NCBI GenBank assembly: GCA_050942615.1 | Contig: JBMNNQ010000011.1 | Coordinates: 1 to 27,479, forward strand | Source: JAAZMI01 sp050942615 | Lineage (GTDB): Bacteria > Bacillota > Dethiobacteria > DTU022 > UBA8154 | DNA length: 27,479 bases | Direction: 5' to 3' | Shown here: in pieces, positions 23,434 to 27,479 of the stretch | Layout of the letters: the number at the start of each line of letters is the position of its first letter | Position numbering within the stretch: position 1 is the stretch's first letter | Notes under the pieces: model-generated | What the model was told of the DNA's origin: nothing | What the model saw: the letters and a program-made list of their open reading frames with translations, nothing else | The model's database searches: none | Program-made: the position numbers and the translations under genes

Positions 23434-24804
23434 TTAAAGAGGATATTCACCAGAAAAACAGGCCATACAAAGGCTATCCGGCGGCAAACCTACCGCCTTT
23501 AGCATACCCTGATGGCTCAGGTATTGCAGGGTTGTGGCCCCTATTTTTTGGCGGATTTCTTCAACCTGGCGTTGAGCACCGATCAATTCGCTGCGATCCG
23601 GGGTATCAATGCCATAGCAACAGGGGCAGATAATAGGCGGTGAACCAATCCGCAAATGCACCTCCCTGGCCCCCGCCTGCACAAACATGTTTACCAATCT
23701 TTTACTGGTTGTGCCCCTGACAATGGAATCATCCACCACAACCACCTTTTTATCCTGAACCACCTGCTGTATCGGGTTAAGCTTTAACTGGACACCAATA
23801 TCACGAATTTCCTGGTCAGGCTGTATAAAGGTGCGCCCGATATAACGGTTTTTGATGAGTCCCATTTCGTAGGGAAGGCCCAACTCCTCGGCAAAACCGG
23901 TAGCGGCCGCCAAACTGGAATCAGGAACCCCGGTGACTAAGTCAGCCTGCACAGGATGTTCCCTGGCTAGCTGGCGGCCCAGTCTTTTGCGCACTAAGTG
24001 AACATTTTTACCGTGTATATCACTATCGGGCCGGGCAAAATAGATGAATTCAAATACACACAAGGCTGTACGTGTAGAGGGCAAAACCTGGATGCTTTGC
24101 AAGCCCTCCTTGCTGATCACTACCATTTCCCCGGGACGAACATCCCTGATTATTTCTGCACCAATTGTATCAAAGGCACAGGTTTCTGAAGCCAAAACAT
24201 AGTGGCCCTGCCACCGGCCCAGGGATAGAGGCCGCATGGCATACGGATCACGCAGCCCAATCAGCCTGTCCTCGGTCAGAAAAAGAAAAGAATAGGCTCC
24301 ATGAAGGGCAGGCAGCACGCTTTGCAGGGCAGATTCCAGTTTACTATGACCGGAACGGGCAATCAGATGGGCAAGCAGCTCACTGTCAGCCATGGTTTGA
24401 AAAATAGAACCTTCCTTTTCCAGCTTTCCCCTCAGTTCCCCGGCGTTAATTAAATTTCCGTTACAGGCTACCGCCAAATTCCCCTGACGGTAACGGACAA
24501 GCAACGGTTGTGCATTTTCCGGGCGGGCCTTTTCCCGGGCAGAATAATAAACATGCCCCAAAGCCCCAATGGCGTCAACACCCTCCAACCCCCCCTGTAG
24601 TCGGGGGAAAACTTCGGCAACCAAGCCATGGCCTTTTTTAAGGTGAATGTTTTGACCGTCGCTTAAAGCAATGCCCGCACTTTCCTGACCGCGATGCTGC
24701 AGGGCATACAGGGCAAAGTTTGTTACCCGGAACAAATCCTGACCGGGGGCATAAACACCAAACACCCCGCAGGCTTCCTCCATCTTATCAACTCCGGAAA
24801 CCAT
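23434..24804 (-). CDS. purF: Amidophosphoribosyltransferase (PurF)
   Basis: First committed step of purine synthesis: moves the amide nitrogen of glutamine onto PRPP. The class II glutaminase nucleophile Cys follows a short propeptide (MVSGVDKMEEA, then CGVFGVYAPG), with QHRGQESAGIAL after it. The PRPP loop is VVVVDDSIVRGTTSKRL. Cysteines suited to the [4Fe-4S] cluster of the Bacillus type are present (ALCVFEF, CPCCYG, and CMAC near the end). I chose ATG at 24804 with AGGTGA upstream. A GTG at 24816 and an ATG at 24852 after GGAAGGA are also possible and lengthen the propeptide. Unlike GuaA in this window, its glutaminase site is intact. Confidence 0.95.
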   Translation of the reverse strand: MVSGVDKMEEACGVFGVYAPGQDLFRVTNFALYALQHRGQESAGIALSDGQNIHLKKGHGLVAEVFPRLQGGLEGVDAIGALGHVYYSAREKARPENAQPLLVRYRQGNLAVACNGNLINAGELRGKLEKEGSIFQTMADSELLAHLIARSGHSKLESALQSVLPALHGAYSFLFLTEDRLIGLRDPYAMRPLSLGRWQGHYVLASETCAFDTIGAEIIRDVRPGEMVVISKEGLQSIQVLPSTRTALCVFEFIYFARPDSDIHGKNVHLVRKRLGRQLAREHPVQADLVTGVPDSSLAAATGFAEELGLPYEMGLIKNRYIGRTFIQPDQEIRDIGVQLKLNPIQQVVQDKKVVVVDDSIVRGTTSKRLVNMFVQAGAREVHLRIGSPPIICPCCYGIDTPDRSELIGAQRQVEEIRQKIGATTLQYLSHQGMLKAVGLPPDSLCMACFSGEYPL

Positions 24805-24911
24805 CCGGTTGTTCACCTGCTTCCCCCTAGAATTATGCCAAGATGCAAACATAAAATACATCCTTCCGCTGCTTATTATTAACAAAAATCAATATTGGGA
24901 AACAAGAATGT

Positions 24912-24927
24912 CTGTTAGCCTGTTAGC
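24912..24927. repeat. Tandem duplication of CTGTTAGC between purE and purF
   Basis: Two perfect adjacent copies of the 8-mer CTGTTAGC (24912-24919, 24920-24927) lie in the 157-base gap between purE and the chosen purF start. It may be chance or an operator half-site pair. No known purine repressor box was recognised. Confidence 0.4.
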
Positions 24928-24946
24928 GCTGTAATTGCATAAATAA

Positions 24947-24975
24947 AAAAGCCAGCAACGATCAGCAATGATCAG
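24947..24975 (-). terminator. Possible attenuator at the end of purE
   Basis: On the minus strand a 6-pair hairpin (TGATCA-TTGC-TGATCG) overlaps the purE stop, closed by GCC/GGC with a bulge, and TTTTTT follows. The stem is imperfect, so this is at best a weak terminator. It would reduce transcription into purF unless purF has its own promoter. Confidence 0.35.
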
Positions 24976-25498
24976 GGCCGGTTTTTTGCAGGTTGTGCAG
25001 GTACTGACGGTAACCGCTTTTCTGTAATTTTTTATTTTTTTCTCTGACCCCCCGGGCCAGTTCATCTTTATAGCCGGCTATTTTGCTGCGCAGGGCCGGA
25101 TCCTTGACAGCACAGATCTGTGCTGCTAAAAGCCCGGCGTTATAGGCCCCATCAACAGCTACTGTAGCCACAGGAATGCCCTGGGGCATCTGCACCATGG
25201 CATAAAGGGCATCAATCCCCCTTAGGGGAGAACTGCTGATCGGCACAGCGATCACAGGCAGCGGCGTCAAGGCAGCGATAACCCCGGCCAGATGAGCAGC
25301 TCCCCCCGCGCCGGCAATAATCACCTCAACACCCCTCCCGGCAGCATGCCGGGCAAATTCTGCTGTTTCCTGCGGTAAACGATGTGCCGAAGAAATCCGC
25401 ACCTCAAACTGTATCTGAAATTCTTCCAGGGCCTTTAAACACAGAGACATGACGGGCAAATCAGAGTCACTGCCCATCACTACGCTAACGGTTGCCAT
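24962..25498 (-). CDS. purE: N5-carboxyaminoimidazole ribonucleotide mutase (PurE)
   Basis: Interconverts N5-CAIR and CAIR in purine synthesis (class I PurE). The 178 residues show SVVMGSDSDLPVM, ISSAHRLPQETAEFA, AGAGGAAHLAGVIAALTPLPVIAVPI and QMPQGIPVATVAVDGAYNAGLLAAQI. The C-terminus is about ten residues longer than usual. I chose ATG at 25498 after a run of G, because the family begins there. An in-frame stretch upstream to 25561 would encode a hydrophobic leader and is probably untranslated. The partner PurK is not next to it. The gene follows the guaA terminator and a 268-base leader. Confidence 0.95.
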   Translation of the reverse strand: MATVSVVMGSDSDLPVMSLCLKALEEFQIQFEVRISSAHRLPQETAEFARHAAGRGVEVIIAGAGGAAHLAGVIAALTPLPVIAVPISSSPLRGIDALYAMVQMPQGIPVATVAVDGAYNAGLLAAQICAVKDPALRSKIAGYKDELARGVREKNKKLQKSGYRQYLHNLQKTGPDHC

Positions 25499-25819
25499 GC
25501 TGCATCCCCCCCGAAGGTTAAAAAACAACAGAAACCATAAAACGCCAAAAAACGCCCCCAATCCTTTTTAATCTTACCATAATAAAACTATAAATTCAGC
25601 TCTAAAAGGCACCGGGCTGGATTTTATTTTAAAATTGGTAAAGACTGCAGGGTTTAATATTGCAAGAAATGTTACAGGCTTCATTCTGCAAAACCGGATC
25701 GGACTGCAAAATAAGCGGCAAGACACGAAGAAATAATTTTAAGAAGAACCGGGTGGGCAGCTGCCAAAATATAGGCCCCTGTACCCTTGGTTTTAATGGA
25801 ATCAGGGGCCTTCTGTTTT
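25499..25819 (-). other. 321-base gap between guaA and purE
   Basis: It holds the guaA terminator (25766-25811) and the purE leader. A possible purE promoter is an extended -10 (TGGTAAGAT, about 25572-25580) with a weak -35 (CTGAAT) 17 bases before the TAAGAT. I looked for a purine or PRPP (ykkC-type) riboswitch and saw none. A 66-codon frame at 25629-25829 crosses the terminator and is not credible. Confidence 0.55.
25766..25811 (-). terminator. Intrinsic terminator after guaA
   Basis: Minus strand AGGCCCCTG (25811-25803) pairs perfectly with CAGGGGCCT (25781-25773), a 9-base GC-rich stem with a 21-base loop, followed by ATATTTT. It starts 9 bases past the guaA stop. The T tract is short but the stem is the strongest in the window. 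Confidence 0.8.
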
Positions 25820-27358
25820 CTACTCCCACTCAATAGTTGCCGGGGGCTTTGGGGTCAGATCATAGACAAAACGGTTAACCTGGGGAATTTCCTGCACAAT
25901 TCTGTCCGCAATTGTCCGCAGAACATCCGGGGAAAAGGGGTACCAGTCCGCTGTTACCCCGTCTTCACTGGTCACCGCCCGCATGGCAACAGTATGCGCA
26001 TAGATGCGGTGGCCTTCCTTCACACCAACGCTGAGGATGCCGGGCAAGACTGCAAAAACCTGCCAGATCTCACGGTAAAGGCCGGCTTTTTTAATTTCTG
26101 TGTAGATAATATCGTCCGCTTCCTGCAAAATAGCAATTTTTTCAGGTGTGACCTCCCCTAAAATGCGTACCGCCAGGCCGGGGCCGGGAAAGGGGTGTCT
26201 CCAGGTAATCTCTTCCGGTAAGCCCAATTCTGCTGCAACCCGGCGTACCTCGTCTTTAAAAAGGTATCTGAGCGGTTCCAGCAAAGCAAACGGCATCTCT
26301 GCCGGCAACCCGCCCACATTATGATGGGATTTGATCATGGCTGCTGCTGCTGTGCCGCTTTCCACAACGTCCGAATAAAGGGTGCCTTGTACCAAAAAAT
26401 CTGCACCGCCCAATTTTTCTGCCTCCCGGGCAAAAATATCAATGAACTGATGGCCAATAATCTTCCTTTTCTTTTCTGGTTCCGTGACGCCCTGCAGCAG
26501 TCCCAAAAATTCAGGTGCAGCATCAACAGTAATAATATTAAGGTTAAATTGTTTTGCAAAAATATTGTGCACCTGTTCCTTTTCACCTTTGCGCAATAGA
26601 CCGTTATCTACAAAAATACAGGTCAAAGCGGAGCCGACGGCCCGGTGGACCAAAAGGGCGGCCACGGCAGAATCGATGCCCCCGCTTAAACCACAAACCG
26701 CCCTGCCGCGGGGGCCCACCTTTTTTTTGATTTCTTCAATGCTGTAGGTAACAAAATTGTTCACAGTCCATTCCCCGGAGAACCGGCAGATTTTGAACAA
26801 AAAATTATGAAGAATCTGCCGTCCTTCTGCAGAAAGAACGCTCTCTGGATTAAAGGGCAGGCCGTATATTTTTCTTTCACCATCTGCTGCTATAGCAACA
26901 ACAGCTGGCTCTGAGCTTTCAGCAATCACGTTAAACCCGGCAGGCATTCTTTTCACCCTTAACCTGCTGTCCCCCCAGTTTTTCAAACCGCTTCCCAAGC
27001 CTTTAAACAGTTCCGCTTCCTTTTTAAAGGCAAAAAAGGAATCGTCTGCTGCCTCCCGGGAAAAAAATTCAACTTTTCCACCCAAATCCCCAGCCAAGGC
27101 CTGCATACCGCTACCCACCCCTAGAATGGGAATCTGTAACTGGTATAAACGGGAATTATAAGCAGGAATATTTTGTTCCATTTCCCCGGAATCCCCGGAA
27201 AAAATTAAGGCAGAGGGCCGGGCAGCAGTCAACCGTTCGAAAGAGATATCGTAAGGCATAATTTCACAGTAGACCTGCATTTCCCGCACTGCCCGGGCTA
27301 AATATTGAGTGGATTGCCCACCAAAATCCAAAATCAAAACCTTTTCCAGTGTTTGCAT
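25820..27358 (-). CDS. guaA: GMP synthase GuaA with degenerate glutaminase domain
   Basis: Converts XMP to GMP. The C-terminal two thirds are intact: ATP pyrophosphatase loop GLSGGIDSAVAALLV (223-237), FVDNGLLRKGE, VQGTLYSDVVESG, KSHHNVGG, FPGPGLAVRILGE and the end KPPATIEWE. The N-terminal class I glutaminase domain keeps its fold (ILDFGGQSTQYLARAVREM) but has lost its active site. GICYGMQ has become GVGSGMQ, with Gly82 in place of the nucleophile Cys. FHPE has become FNPE, with Asn170 for His; Glu172 remains. The SGGP motif and the SHGD loop are also gone. So it probably needs free ammonia or a separate glutaminase; this is inference. ATG at 27358 has GGGGGA 7 bases upstream; an ATG at 27364 is too close. 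Length 512 residues is normal. Confidence 0.95.
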   Translation of the reverse strand: MQTLEKVLILDFGGQSTQYLARAVREMQVYCEIMPYDISFERLTAARPSALIFSGDSGEMEQNIPAYNSRLYQLQIPILGVGSGMQALAGDLGGKVEFFSREAADDSFFAFKKEAELFKGLGSGLKNWGDSRLRVKRMPAGFNVIAESSEPAVVAIAADGERKIYGLPFNPESVLSAEGRQILHNFLFKICRFSGEWTVNNFVTYSIEEIKKKVGPRGRAVCGLSGGIDSAVAALLVHRAVGSALTCIFVDNGLLRKGEKEQVHNIFAKQFNLNIITVDAAPEFLGLLQGVTEPEKKRKIIGHQFIDIFAREAEKLGGADFLVQGTLYSDVVESGTAAAAMIKSHHNVGGLPAEMPFALLEPLRYLFKDEVRRVAAELGLPEEITWRHPFPGPGLAVRILGEVTPEKIAILQEADDIIYTEIKKAGLYREIWQVFAVLPGILSVGVKEGHRIYAHTVAMRAVTSEDGVTADWYPFSPDVLRTIADRIVQEIPQVNRFVYDLTPKPPATIEWE

Positions 27359-27479
27359 GCACATTTCCCCCGCTTTGGTATTAATAGTTTTTATATAACT
27401 GGGTATCCTTGCGAATAGTTTACAATGTATTTGTCCCTCACCCTATTTTACACCAAAATGCCGCCCCATTTCCATCTTT
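27359..27479. other. Upstream region of guaA, no gene assigned
   Basis: No complete gene is visible. On the minus strand short frames from the window edge end in stops within 45 bases, so the tail of an upstream gene may be present but cannot be identified. No guanine riboswitch or clear promoter was recognised. Confidence 0.4.

Noticed and set aside
25499..25765. Purine or PRPP riboswitch before purE
   Set aside because: None of the conserved core motifs was found in the leader.
25629..25829. 66-codon frame on the minus strand after guaA
   Set aside because: It spans the end of guaA and the strong guaA terminator, and has no recognisable protein features.

Overview
The window looks like a chromosomal housekeeping region of an endospore-forming, anaerobic-type Firmicute, most likely in or near the Peptococcaceae/Desulfotomaculum group. 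The evidence is the Firmicute gene order rpmF-plsX-fab-acpP-rnc-smc-ftsY-ffh-rpsP, a spoVS gene with a sigma-H-type promoter, strong AGGAGG ribosome binding sites, and frequent TTG starts. The lineage is an inference. I see no phage, insertion sequence, CRISPR array, tRNA or rRNA.

Reading down the minus strand from the right edge, 27358-16846 holds purine synthesis and a DNA ligase: guaA, a strong terminator, then purE, purF, purM, purN, purH, purD and ligA, tightly packed from purF on. The purK/B/C/S/Q/L steps are not here. GuaA is the most unusual gene of the window. Its synthetase half is intact, but its glutaminase half has lost the catalytic Cys (now Gly82) and His (now Asn170), so it probably cannot use glutamine by itself.

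The stretch 16775-13731 is a small accessory island. Two plus-strand genes (a single-domain GNAT acetyltransferase and a ComFB protein) face a minus-strand set: a stand-alone LigD-type 3'-phosphoesterase, a macro-domain ADP-ribose hydrolase, a PaaI-type thioesterase, and a membrane-anchored NusG-domain-II protein. An extended -10 promoter drives the minus-strand set, and hairpins lie in its wider intergenic gaps.

The left half, 13504-1, is again minus-strand housekeeping. A sigma-A promoter drives yceD (DUF177) and rpmF, which end at an intrinsic terminator. Then come plsX, fabH, fabD, fabG, acpP and fabF (fatty acid and phospholipid initiation), rnc, spoVS with its own sigma-H-like promoter and terminator, and smc, ftsY, ffh and rpsP (chromosome condensation, signal recognition particle, ribosome). 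The expected fapR, enoyl-ACP reductase and ylxM genes are absent from their usual places. Functionally this is a growth and division block (lipid, SRP, chromosome, ribosome) beside a nucleotide block, with the accessory island in between.
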